A program made the translations under genes and the position numbers. Under the pieces are notes generated by a model. It ran no database searches. It saw only the letters and a program-made list of their open reading frames with translations, and was not told where the DNA came from. From Adiantum capillus-veneris (taxonomy: Eukaryota > Streptophyta > Polypodiopsida > Polypodiales > Pteridaceae): a stretch of DNA of 64,000 bases. Location: assembly GCA_014529385.2 (NCBI GenBank), contig CM043948.1:23426451-23490450 (forward strand). Reading direction: 5' to 3'. Position 1 is the stretch's first letter. Each line of letters starts with the position of its first letter. This document shows positions 23,381 to 32,959 of the stretch, piece by piece.

Positions 23381-25758
23381 GTAACACCTGAGGGGGATGA
23401 AATGCCTGTACCCTTAAATATGCTACAAGCAATGCATATAGCTTCTAACAAGACTCATCCTAATATAACGAAGAAAACATACAAGTAGGTCCCTAAAGCT
23501 TCTTTAGCGACCATAGCTAGTGCTGGAAAACAGAAGCATATATGGTGAACATCCCACTCGCTCCAAGAAATGTAAGAAAACGTGACGGTGGATTCATAAA
23601 CGACTATTGGAAGCCCAAGGCTACTATCAAGGAAATGATCAAATCTGGATGCCAAAACATAGATTGTGTTCTTACTTGTCATCTAACCCATGTGAGTCCA
23701 ATCTCATAGCTCCAAAACAAATTGACAATCGCGGAAAGAAAAAAAATCACAGAATGCTATACATTCGCTCCAGAGCTAGTTTGGGTACCGAAGAAAGAAC
23801 GATTTGTTCCATCTAGCTCAGAAAGGGGAGAGTCCCATGAAGCTTCTAGCTCCTCATGTAATGCATCCATAGAGATAAAAACTTCTCCACATCCTCCACC
23901 TACAATAGTGGACCTCCATGAAGCTACAAAGGAATACACACTTCCCAGTGTTCAAGAATCACCTAATGAACCACTTCAAGTTCGATCCTGGGAGAGTACC
24001 TTACCACCCTTGCAACTCGATGAGGCACCTAAGGTAGTAGAAAACTACTGGCAAAAATCCCCACCTATTATCAACTATAACAATTGGTTTCAAAGGGTGA
24101 CAAGCACATTTCAAACGGTATGATCTACCCAAGGAAGGGGGGAGTGTTTGCTGACAGTCATCATTCACTCACTTACCTCTCAACCTTCCTCCCTGACCTC
24201 TCAATCTCCCAATCTTAGCGAATGTACATATAAAGCCTTATGCTCACAAAAAAGAAAATTAATAAAGAGCAAGAGCAATTAGCAAACAAGTATGCACAAT
24301 AAAAGTCAAACAATTGACCATACCTACACATTCACATCCGGTACACTGAAACAGAAACCTATGTCATAAAACACCTTTGATCCTCATCACTCAAGTGATG
24401 GAGGGTAGGTAAGATTAGTACGATAGCAATGTTTTTGTTTTAGAGTTGAGTGATTATCAAAGTTCTTTTTTCCCATTGATGTGTCTCCTAGAGGTATTGT
24501 TTGTGTTTCATAATGTGTACAGGAACAATCGTTGTTGTTAGGATTTGGACCTTCATGGAATCTTTCTCTCGTTCACACTTCAAACCAAGCGCGATCATCA
24601 ACACAAACAGGTGTTTCTTGTCCATTAGCATGGCCCCTTATCTTTTTTGCATCTATGTTTGTCTGCTTTAATTGTGATTGGTAGCATAATATTCAACGCA
24701 TTTGCTAGTATCAAACATTAAATTCAATGTAATTTTTTGTCATAATCACTTGTCTAGGTTTAAAAATCAAGCAGTCCGACTAAGCTAGTTTGACCAAGCT
24801 AGGTGTTAGAGATCTTCTCTTAACACCATGCGGAATGCCTTCCTAATCATCAATGGTTACTTAGGTTCTTAATCCGATTTAGGCAGCATTGTGTGAAATG
24901 TACTAGGGCTTTCTAGTGGGCTTAGTCCTTATTAACCTTTAGCTTAAGTATTATAAAGCGAGTTTACTAGTGTGATGAGCCTGGGGAGGTGTAACAGTGT
25001 TATATGACCCCCCAAAAGTTACAAAATTAAAATGCTGAAAACGAACAAACAAAAACAAATCAAAGTGCAACAATGTAAAATCTTAAGCTAGAAGAAAAAT
25101 CTCAGCTCGATTTGGTACTTCACTCACATGTATCACCTATGGTACTAGAGCCCTAGAGGTTCCCAGTGTGGGCGCTTTTCCTTGAAAAGCAAAAAACCCA
25201 AGGCATACAAAATAAGCACACACATCAAAATTGAAACAATGTGAAAAGACTTTTGGGGGGTCAAAGAAATGGAAATAAATCAGGCGATGATTTCATGAGC
25301 AATTCCTTTTATCGTAGCTTAACTACAAGGTCTTCTAGGTATAGCCTCTGGTCAGCCCTTGGACATGAAATACTTGGCTCTCGCGATTAAACAACTTAAT
25401 TGACCAGATAAAATTGAGAAGCTTACCCATGGTATTAATAGTTGATCTTTAGTGTCTTTCGACCGTTAAATTAGCGACCCCATACTTGTTTAATTTTTTA
25501 CCTTTATAGTTGTTTATGCGTTTGATTATATTGCAATTTAATGTTTATTGCTGACAAATGGTTTAAAATTCTATTATCAATCAAATTGTCTGTCTACAAC
25601 TGCATATGCTTTTTAATTGCTTATGAGAATGCAATTACTGTGCCAATGTTGTTTGATTTTGCAGTAACTGAAGGAGGCTAAGGACATTCATCTCAAAAGC
25701 TCTTCCACCTCGATGAATGAGCTTCAACTCAATATCTTCCGAGGAGGGAATCTACATC
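23381..25758 (+). other. 3' non-coding body of the gag-protease element
   Basis: A decayed continuation of the frame runs to about 24123. From 24130 on I see no domain of RT, RNase H, integrase or envelope. A purine tract AAGGAAGGGGGGAG at 24131-24144 precedes TGTTTGCTGACAG and a TATAAA at 24229-24234, which looks like a remnant PPT plus LTR start. Confidence 0.55.
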
Positions 25759-25771
25759 AGGAAGGGGGGCA
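25759..25771 (+). promoter_or_regulatory. polypurine tract
   Basis: AGGAAGGGGGGCA directly precedes the 3' LTR at 25772; expected plus-strand primer site. Confidence 0.85.
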
Positions 25772-26323
25772 TGTTAACCCTCACGCACATTCCTATCACC
25801 TACGACGGACATTGTATTATTTATTTGGTAGAGTCAGGTATCGAGCTTGTCGGTCCAACAGGAAAAGGGTAAGAGTGATCGCCGATGAGAGGCGCACTCT
25901 TACTGGAACATTCAAGGGATTAGTTGGCTAAGCATGGGCGCCCAAGTGTGAATGGGGCAAGCTCATATAAAAGTCAACTAAACCTTAAATTCACTCATTC
26001 TCTCATGTGTGCAATAGAAGAGTGCTCTTGCTCCATCTCCATCTTCTTCTTCTTCATCTCCTTGTGTGTGTGTGTGCATGAGAGAGAGAGAGTGCGATCG
26101 AGCATTGCGGCGGCACGGTAGCGGGGTGAAGCGGTTGAGCGCGGCGTAGCGGCATCTCCCTCTTCTTCGCGGCAAGGAATCCTCCATGACAGCAAGCATA
26201 GAGCGGTGAGTGACTCACCATCGCCATCTTTGAGCTTACTAGTTTAGGCTAGTTGCGTGCTTGGAGCCATTTGTGGCTCGCACACAGTGTATCGGCAAGT
26301 TCCTTGCATTGACACGTGCAACA
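25772..26323 (+). repeat. 3' LTR of the gag-protease element
   Basis: 552 bp. It matches 17431-18037 apart from the shorter (GA)n tract and scattered substitutions (for example GGTACCGGGC against GGTATCGAGC). TATAAA is at 25966-25971. TTGTT follows at 26324. Confidence 0.92.
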
Positions 26324-26328
26324 TTGTT

Positions 26329-28082
26329 GCTCCTCATCAAGCACACTTCCTAGACCAGCATATCTCTCTTGAGTAAATCAAAGAAACTATTAGTAACCTC
26401 AAGACTGGCAAAACCCCAGGTATTGATCACTCATACCTAATGAGTTCTACATTCAATTCAAGGAATTTGTTGCACCTTATCTCATCTTGGTGTGGAAGAA
26501 GCTGTCAGACTAGGAGCTCTTCCTGCTTGTATCAACACTGGAGTTCTTAAGCTCATCCACAAAAAGGAGGTAGGGAGGATCTCAGCAATTGGAGACCCAT
26601 TACCTGTCTGACTTCTATCTATAAGGTGTTTGCCTGGTCCTTAGCTGGGAGACTCGGTCCTCTTATGACCAGTTTCATTCTACAAGAACAATAGGGTCTT
26701 ATTAAAGGCAGGTACATTCCGGATGCTATTATTACCCTCTAGAAGGGTATAGAACATGCTATGGAAAATGAGCAGAACTTCTCCTTATTCAAAATTGATT
26801 TTGACAAGGCCTATGATAGAATGGATTGGGAATTTATTCTTCTCCATTATTTGATATGGGATTGGGCAAATGTTTTATTAAGTTTGTTCATGTGTTGTTT
26901 GGAAATGCATTTGCCAAAATTTCAATAAGTGGTGAACTGACATATGTGATCAGATTGATGAGGTCTATAAGGCAGGGCTTCCTCTTGCACCACTGTTGTT
27001 TGCCATTACTTTAGATGCTTTGGGTTGGTTGATTAAGAGAAGAATGCAGGAAGGAAAGTTGAAGGGAAACAAAATTGTTGGATCCTCAAACGATCTTTGT
27101 TTGCAAATGTTTGCAGACGACACAAATGCCCTTACTAATGCAGATTCTGACTCAGCAGATGCTTTCTTGGAATGCCTAAATATTTTTTGTCTTGCAAGTG
27201 GATCCCAAATTAATCATCAGAAGATTGATTTCAAAGCCTCCAATGGGTTTACTCCCTCTTCTATCATTGAAGCTAGCTGCAAAGTTATACCAGATGGACA
27301 GATTTTTCAGCGTGTTAGGGATACCTATGGTTTTCAAGGTAACCATGGAACAAAGGTGGGAGTGGGTTATGGCAAAATTCTGAAGGAAAATCTTTATGTG
27401 GCATGGCTTTCAACCCTCTCTTGCTTTCAGGACCTTTGTTTTAAACCACTTTTTGCTTCCCTCTCTGATTTATTTCTTGTCTTGTTGGAAACCTACCAGT
27501 TCCCATCTAAAGCAGGTTGTATCTCTTGCCAATAAGATTTCTTAGGGGAGGCTCAAAGGACTCTAATAAAATTCCAAGGTTGCTTGGAAAACTTGTTGTC
27601 TACACAAAATAAGAGGAGGATTGTATCTTGGATCTGGACAGTATGGTTATTAAAATGGCAGGCAAATGGATAATTAGAGCCATAGACAGTGATGATTTTT
27701 GGGCATGCTTGATAAAAAGACATAATTCTAAATTTTAAGTGCAGGGCTACAAAGCTTGGAGAGAGATCTCTCTCTCTCTCTCTCTCTCTCTCTAGGATGT
27801 GATATCCTTTAGTTGGAAGATCAAACCAGTAGGCTCCGAGCTTGTCATTAGAATGTGGGATTCTTAGCTTAAAATCAAAGAGAATTTTTATCTACCTCAA
27901 TCCTTGTTGTCTGACAACTCTGTTCTTGCTCAAGACTTGATATGGCTGGGTTGGACTATAAGTAAGCTTGGTAAATAGCTATCAATTAAAGCCCATAAGT
28001 GTTTCAAAGTAGGAATCAAAACATATGGATATCTGTAGGAAAATAGTGATTGGCTAACCCCTAATCAATTCAATATCTCTTT
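26329..28082 (+). pseudogene. LINE1 ORF2, reverse transcriptase part
   Basis: Continues the frame cut at 17430. Blocks seen in order: LKTGKTPGIDHSY near 26400, NWRPITCLTSIYKVFA near 26590, LFKIDFDKAYDRMDWEF near 26785, and the catalytic LQMFADDTNAL near 27100. SGSQINHQKIDFKAS follows near 27200. Many stops and frame changes. A (CT)n tract at about 27769-27794 interrupts the region after RT. Recognisable LINE1 text fades near 28082 (SDWLTPNQFNIS). Confidence 0.85.
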
Positions 28083-28170
28083 TGGCGGGGGATATTTTTT
28101 GGCAAGCGCTTTTTTGGAATCCGGAAAGAAGATTTCAAAAAGATTCTTTCTCCCTTCTTTTCTCAACTTT

Positions 28171-28204
<34 letters not shown>

Positions 28205-28347
28205 AACAAATCTAGGGTTCCATCTTTCTCTATCGCCCCTTAGGCGAGGGTAGCCCTGTTGGGGGGCATTAACCTATATCCTTGCCCTATGGTCGAGCTA
28301 AAACCACCCTATGCTCACACTATTCTCAGGTCCGACTTTTTTAGGGG

Positions 28348-28403
<56 letters not shown>

Positions 28404-28434
28404 CAAGATAAAGAGATAAAAATTAGGGATGGAG
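28083..28434. other. unassigned insert between LINE1 and the LINE2 tail
   Basis: Contains a (CT)n tract near 28165-28202 and a (GA)n tract near 28350-28400 around a GC-richer core at 28210-28345. No ORF of note. It may be the outer edge of another insertion; I could not define its ends. Confidence 0.3.
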
Positions 28435-28438
28435 GATA

Positions 28439-28522
28439 GAGAGATAGATAGATAGATAGATAGTTCTATTATCGTCCTCGGAGGTCAAATATGACCTATG
28501 GGACCAAATGAACATGTCACGT
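28439..28522 (-). mobile_element. LINE2 3' UTR and (TATC)n tail, left of the gypsy insertion
   Basis: On the minus strand the LINE2 frame (TSTNTT, near 38544-38565) continues across the gypsy target site as ACG TGA, its stop codon. About 60 bases of 3' UTR follow, ending in a (TATC)n run at 28439-28463. A tetranucleotide tail instead of poly(A) fits CR1/RTE-type rather than L1-type elements. Confidence 0.7.
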
Positions 28523-29351
28523 TGTCGTGCTGTGACACGTACATAGTGGGAACGCATGCTACAAAATCTATCTTGTATTTTTTTTAGATACATAATTATA
28601 TTTCCTATAATGTACATATGTATATGTAAGTATAAAAATAAGCTTTCTATCTCATCTTATTATTTATCTCAAGGGTAATGTATTCTTACTTTACCATCAA
28701 AAAAATACTATGGGAAAAGTGTCAATAGCTCCGCCTCTTTAAGTTGGGGCAAAAAAAGCATTGATTCTTTATTTCTACTATTTCATTATCATCTCACACC
28801 CTAGCTAGATCCTATATCTAGGGTAAACTCCAATATATATATATTCTATGTATTTTTTATACTTTTCTTATATTTCTTTTTAAATAGCTACTAGGAGAGA
28901 ATCAAATCCTAGTGGGACACTAGGTGGCATGATTTCAAAGATACACTTATTTTAATGTATTATTGCAAGCATGATTACAAAACTTTGTCAAGGAGCAATG
29001 TCATGATTTCATATAGCATGAGGTGTCCTTTGGAATCAAATGAAAGTCTAGGCTAAGGGGACCACATGAAGACTTTTGCTGCCAGAAATGGACCCTATTT
29101 TGATGAATTTTTTACACAAGGTTCCAATCCGAATTGGAGAATGATTTTAAAATGAAAATCGTAGCTAATGAGCTGAAGTTTCTGCCCATATTTTTACTTT
29201 TTTATTTGGAGCTACGGTTGAGGAGATATGATCAAAATACTGGACCCCAGTCTGCCCACATCATGCAGGGACAGCTCATTTCCAACTTTTCCAATTCCTG
29301 TTCACACTGGCTCCTCTCTTCTTGTGTAAACCCTTGTGGGTTCCCTTCACC

Positions 29352-29359
29352 TATAAAAG
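29352..29359 (+). promoter_or_regulatory. TATA box of the gypsy 5' LTR
   Basis: TATAAAAG followed by GGGACC. The same box is at 37365-37372 in the 3' LTR. Confidence 0.75.
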
Positions 29360-29611
29360 GGGACCTCTTCTTCCTTGGAAGGAACTCAAGCATTCAAGCC
29401 ATTGATGAGAGGAATTCTTGAGGGAGTGAGTAGTAATGCCTAATTGTACTTAGCCCCATTAACATAAGCCCAAGCCTACACTTTCTCCTAGAGGAAAACT
29501 AGCCATTCTTGTACGCCATCCTTGGAGGATCAACTCTAATCAAAGAAGGTGTCGTACTTGGCGTATCAATCAACGTTGAATTCTCCCCTCTTCTTCTCTC
29601 TCCCATCAATA

Positions 29612-29806
29612 ATGGTGCCGAAGGGTTTCAAGTAAGATGTGTTCTACATTGATGTTTTCTTGATTTCTTGTTGTTTTCATTTTCATCTCTAATCCAACAT
29701 ATATAAATGTATCTAATCTCATCTCCTTAACCAAACCTATCTCTCTCATTCTTAGTAATTCATCCTCTCTAGGTTCTCTTTGCTACAGGTACATCTCTCC
29801 CCGCAG
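29612..29806 (+). other. candidate leader intron and short upstream ORF in R-U5
   Basis: ATGGTGCCG at 29612 has a good context and encodes MVPKGFK before TAA. The stop overlaps a donor-like GTAAGA at 29632. T-rich DNA follows, with acceptors CTACAG (ending 29788) and CCGCAG (ending 29806). Splicing would remove 157 or 175 bases and lengthen this short frame. No transcript is available. Confidence 0.3.
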
Positions 29807-29901
29807 TATCCTTATTGTCTACGGGCAAGAATAGGACTTGGGAGGGAAACTTCTCATCTCTTCACTTCTCTCATATCTACATTTCTCACATACTATCCTA
29901 G

Positions 29902-30120
29902 ATGAATAACCCACATGATGATCATTTCTATCGCTTTCACTCTGTACGATCTATTAGAATTAACGTATGGATTAGTCGTAAAATACACTTTCAACAACGT
30001 ATAGTGTTTCTCTTCGGCCCTGAAAGGCTCAATGAAATACTTCTATCACCCGATCCCATCATACTACCTCTCATAGACTATAATTTTTCTTTTGATGTAA
30101 GCGTAGTTATCTTGCTATGA
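29902..30120 (+). CDS. LTR-encoded small ORF A
   Basis: 72 aa, starting MNNPHDDHFYR. It lies in the R-U5 part of the 5' LTR, downstream of the TATA box and upstream of gag, so it would be in the 5' leader of the genomic RNA. Its stop overlaps the start of ORF B (ATGA at 30117-30120). The C-terminal 53 residues align without gaps to ORF B with 24 identities, sharing LFG-x-x-RLN and P-x-ILP-x-I-x-Y. The product is basic, with a hydrophobic end and no clear signal peptide. I do not recognise a family. Several short upstream ATGs precede it, so translation would need leaky scanning, splicing or internal entry. An identical copy is at 37915-38133. Confidence 0.5.
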   Translation: MNNPHDDHFYRFHSVRSIRINVWISRKIHFQQRIVFLFGPERLNEILLSPDPIILPLIDYNFSFDVSVVILL

Positions 30121-30329
30121 ACCAAGAGGATTTGTACACACAATTAATCCCAATCACTAGACAAAATATATATATTATGGTAAGCACAAAACTACAATTC
30201 CAAAGAACAATTCGTAGCCTATTTGGTCAGCCAAGATTGAATGCCATTAACTCATCCATTAACCCTTTCATATTACCCATGATACGATATGACCATAGCC
30301 TTGATGTTTTCATCTTCGTATTGTTTTGA
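30117..30329 (+). CDS. LTR-encoded small ORF B, homologous to ORF A
   Basis: 70 aa, starting MNQEDLYTQL. It begins in the ATGA overlap with ORF A, an arrangement that permits termination-reinitiation. It shares with ORF A the blocks K-x-x-FQ, LFG-x-x-RLN-x-I and P-x-ILP-x-I-x-Y followed by S-x-DV and a hydrophobic C-terminus. The nucleotide sequences of A and B have drifted much further than the proteins, suggesting an old duplication kept by selection. Function unknown. An identical copy is at 38130-38342. Confidence 0.5.
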   Translation: MNQEDLYTQLIPITRQNIYIMVSTKLQFQRTIRSLFGQPRLNAINSSINPFILPMIRYDHSLDVFIFVLF

Positions 30330-30536
30330 CATTCTCTTTTGCGTTCTTTCTTTGTGTGTGTGAATGCAAGAGAGAAAGAGTGAGTCTTCTTTGATTGCAC
30401 TTCTTTCCAAACCCTAGTCTTCATGGAATCTATGGTTTAACTCCTTCATATAGTTTTTGTTGAGTTCTCTCACAAACTCTCACAGCCATAAGCCCGGTGC
30501 TTTCCTGGCAAGACCGCAAATTTCTCGACATATTTT

Positions 30537-30554
30537 TGGTGAACCCGACGCGAA
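30537..30554 (+). promoter_or_regulatory. primer binding site of the gypsy element
   Basis: TGGTGAACCCGACGCGAA begins six bases after the LTR. It starts with TGG as a PBS must; I cannot name the tRNA with confidence. Confidence 0.6.
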
Positions 30555-30583
30555 TCTGCTAGGGTGAGAGTTTGTGGGTAACC

Positions 30584-32758
30584 ATGGGTGATCATGTTGA
30601 GCAACAGGGTATGCATTTTGACCCAGCAACAATGCAAATGTTTCAAGCATTTGCAATGTTCATGCAACAACAACATGCTACTGAAAGAAGGGAGATTTCA
30701 GCAACGAAGGCCATACAAGCGGTCGTCAACAGAATGGATCAGTTCAATGGCAAAGATGTAACCAAGTACTTACGCGAGTATGTGAAGGAGATGGAGCTGC
30801 ATCGCGTGTCAGAAGGTGAGATGATTCAAAGCTTTGAGCTAGTTGTTGCTCCAGAAATTAGGGAGCATGTTAGGGCAATTAAAGATGGGCATGGGAGAAA
30901 TTGGGAAGAACTCAAAGTAGCTTTAAAGGAGGAATATTTCATGGAGGACTCTGAGAGAGTGACCAAAAGGACATTCTTAGAATGGGTAGTCAAGCCAAAG
31001 CAAGGACTATCAATAACAGAGCTACTTAGGGAATTTGAGCGGCGCTATGTACAACTCACTAGGACAGAAAGGGCCACACTAGATGCAGAGAAGATAGATC
31101 TTTTCTTACAAGCTGCAGGTAAAGAGTTTCAAGAAAATTTGGAGCTTCTTCTTGAAGATAAAGATGCTGAGCAAGGACTAAAGACCGACTGGAATGAGGT
31201 TGAAGGTGCTGTCTCGCTGCTTGCCAAACGACAAAGAAGAAGGGATAAGATGGTAGTAAACACTACAAGTCCTTCCACCTCAACTTCTGACAAAATGGTA
31301 AAGCCTACTTTTATCGCTCCTAAGTTTGATGAGTCCATGCTAGATGAGCTTGTGAAGGGAATGCGTGACTTGAAGGTGAAGTTTGCAAAGCTTGAAGAAA
31401 AAGGCCAACCATCAGGGCCACTTCCTAGGCAAAGACAACAGCCCAAAGAAGGGTTTGTTAATAGATGTATTTGGTGTGATAGTACAAACCATGTAAGAAG
31501 GGATTGTGATGATTTTAGTGATGCTTTGTCAAAAGATGTTGTCTTTTTTAAGGATGGTAAAATCCACTTAAGAGAGACAGGTCTACCCTTGAGAACTAAC
31601 TTTGGGAAGGGGGGAATGCAAACCTTAGTTGAAGATATGGCAACCAAGCATGCCACCTCTTCAGTTGAGGCAGCTACTTATGGAGTAAAAATTGAACATT
31701 TTTGTGATGAAGAAGTGAGTGACCATCATGGTCAAATTTGGCCAAATGTCATGCAATTAGCTAAAAAGGGAAAGCTTACAAAAGAGATTCTATATGAAGC
31801 AGGTGATTGCATACGTCTAGAAACAGGATGGAATGATCCAGTGGACTCATTGTCAGTGCATGCCTACATTACAAAATGCCAACAAAATGAGGCAATTGTA
31901 GAAGAGAAGCGCAGACGTGAGAATGCTGATGAAGGACCATCAAAAAGAGCTTCTAGAAGTGGGGGAAGAAGCGACTCAATGCCTTCTCAAACACCCTCAA
32001 CACAAGGAGCATCTCCACCTGAAGTACTCATGGAGGAGTCTACAACAGGAAAGAAGAAAGAGCCAATGAAAGGTAAGACAAAAGGACCAACTTATAAACT
32101 ACAATCTGATATTGAGGTTGCTACAGATTTAAAGAAAGTCTTGGAGGAAAGGATCTTGAATAACAAGATTGAGTTTACTCTGGGAGAAGTTCTTGGCATT
32201 GCAAAGCGTGAATTCCATGAGGAGATCATTGACATCATCAAGAGAAAGAGGCAAACCCTTGCTGAAGTTTCTCGTCCACAGGTTGAAGGGGAAACCTCAA
32301 AGACACAAGGGATGCAACTGCAAAATAAGGAGAATGATGGAGCTGTGGTAGGATGCTACCAATCTAGTGGGAGAGTGAAGCAAGTGTATTTCTCAAATGA
32401 TGATGAAGAAGTTGAAGATATTCCTAGGAGTTACTATTCACGAAGTCATTGGGCAAGGGCTACTACAGAAACTTTGGTCAAGGTAGGTGATCTTGAAGAG
32501 CCATTTGTTGCCTTGATTGACCATGGTTCAGAAATAAACATAATGTCAAAGAGTCTCTACAACAAGTGCAAATGGCCGATGGACACAGATCATGGCTGGA
32601 TGGTAAAAGTGGCAAACAATTCATCCGGTGAATTGTATGCAGCATGTCCAGGTGTGAAGGTAACAATAGGTGATGTAAAGATTGACCAAAACTTCTTTGT
32701 ACAGGATACATCTTCATATCATCTCATCCTTGGACAGCCCTACATTGTGGGAGTTTGA
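30584..32758 (+). CDS. gypsy gag-protease polyprotein, ended by TGA
   Basis: 724 aa from the ATG at 30584 (context ACCATGG); the open frame reaches further up only to a TTG at 30572. The N-terminal two fifths is a helical gag core (QFNGKDVTKYLREYVKEME near residue 50, then WEELKVALKEEYFMED). A CCHC knuckle, CIWCDSTNHVRRDC, is near residue 295. A basic, low-complexity linker follows. The retropepsin is near residue 640: ALIDHGSEINIMS, where DHGS replaces the usual D-S/T-G, and LILGQPY near the end. The TGA at 32756 falls right after LILGQPYIVGV. The same frame then stays open to TAA at 32957. Family role: particle assembly and maturation. Confidence 0.92.
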   Translation: MGDHVEQQGMHFDPATMQMFQAFAMFMQQQHATERREISATKAIQAVVNRMDQFNGKDVTKYLREYVKEMELHRVSEGEMIQSFELVVAPEIREHVRAIKDGHGRNWEELKVALKEEYFMEDSERVTKRTFLEWVVKPKQGLSITELLREFERRYVQLTRTERATLDAEKIDLFLQAAGKEFQENLELLLEDKDAEQGLKTDWNEVEGAVSLLAKRQRRRDKMVVNTTSPSTSTSDKMVKPTFIAPKFDESMLDELVKGMRDLKVKFAKLEEKGQPSGPLPRQRQQPKEGFVNRCIWCDSTNHVRRDCDDFSDALSKDVVFFKDGKIHLRETGLPLRTNFGKGGMQTLVEDMATKHATSSVEAATYGVKIEHFCDEEVSDHHGQIWPNVMQLAKKGKLTKEILYEAGDCIRLETGWNDPVDSLSVHAYITKCQQNEAIVEEKRRRENADEGPSKRASRSGGRSDSMPSQTPSTQGASPPEVLMEESTTGKKKEPMKGKTKGPTYKLQSDIEVATDLKKVLEERILNNKIEFTLGEVLGIAKREFHEEIIDIIKRKRQTLAEVSRPQVEGETSKTQGMQLQNKENDGAVVGCYQSSGRVKQVYFSNDDEEVEDIPRSYYSRSHWARATTETLVKVGDLEEPFVALIDHGSEINIMSKSLYNKCKWPMDTDHGWMVKVANNSSGELYAACPGVKVTIGDVKIDQNFFVQDTSSYHLILGQPYIVGV

Positions 32759-32959
32759 ATGGAAACAAAGGTAATGGACGATGGTTCAGCATATGCTAGG
32801 ATACGTAGCAAAGATGGTAAACGTGCTGTCCAATTTCTCACAGTTTGTGTAAACCATGAAAGAAATCGTGACAACCTCAGAGAACACCCTCTACCAAAGG
32901 TGAGCAAAGAGTTTCATGATCATAGAGAAATGATGGGTTTTGGCCAAGTACCATTGTAA
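32759..32959 (+). CDS. continuation of the gag-protease frame up to the frameshift site
   Basis: 66 codons in the gag-protease frame after the TGA at 32756: METKVMDDGSAYARIRSKDG and onward to TAA at 32957. The text is the conserved region that follows the protease in related elements, so the TGA most likely replaced a sense codon (CGA to TGA is the simplest change). The slippery heptamer lies at 32935-32941. Confidence 0.75.
   Translation: METKVMDDGSAYARIRSKDGKRAVQFLTVCVNHERNRDNLREHPLPKVSKEFHDHREMMGFGQVPL

Larger units (their letters stand above)
17431..26323 (+). mobile_element. gag-protease-only LTR retrotransposon (non-autonomous, Ty3/gypsy-like)
   Basis: LTRs at 17431-18037 and 25772-26323 begin TGTTAACCC and end in CA. 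TTGTT flanks both sides (17426-17430 and 26324-26328), a clean 5-bp target duplication inside the LINE1 ORF2. A PBS (18052-18069), a PPT (25759-25771) and a broken gag-protease region are present. I find no RT, RNase H or integrase in 8.9 kb. Such elements depend on an autonomous partner. The PBS resembles that of the Athila/Tat side of plant gypsy. Confidence 0.88.
28523..30530 (+). repeat. 5' LTR of the young gypsy element
   Basis: 2008 bp, starts TGTCGTGCTGTGACACG, ends CTCGACA. TATAAAAG is at 29352-29359, so transcription should begin near 29380. That leaves about 1.1 kb of R-U5 leader inside the LTR, carrying the two small ORFs at 29902-30329. Confidence 0.95.

Noticed and set aside
28439-28463. 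CRISPR-like or satellite array
   Set aside because: It is a simple tetranucleotide tail of LINE2; no CRISPR array exists in the window.
29134-29421. 95-codon ORF in the gypsy LTR (also 37147-37434)
   Set aside because: It spans the TATA box at 29352, so no LTR-initiated transcript would contain its start.
31129-31656. 175-codon minus-strand ORF inside gag
   Set aside because: Shadow of the gag-protease frame; no independent signal. The same holds for minus ORFs at 22466-22867 and 18952-19326.
32756-32758. Programmed stop readthrough at the gag-protease TGA
   Set aside because: The downstream bases ATGGAA are not a known readthrough context, and a frameshift signal already exists; a point mutation is simpler.
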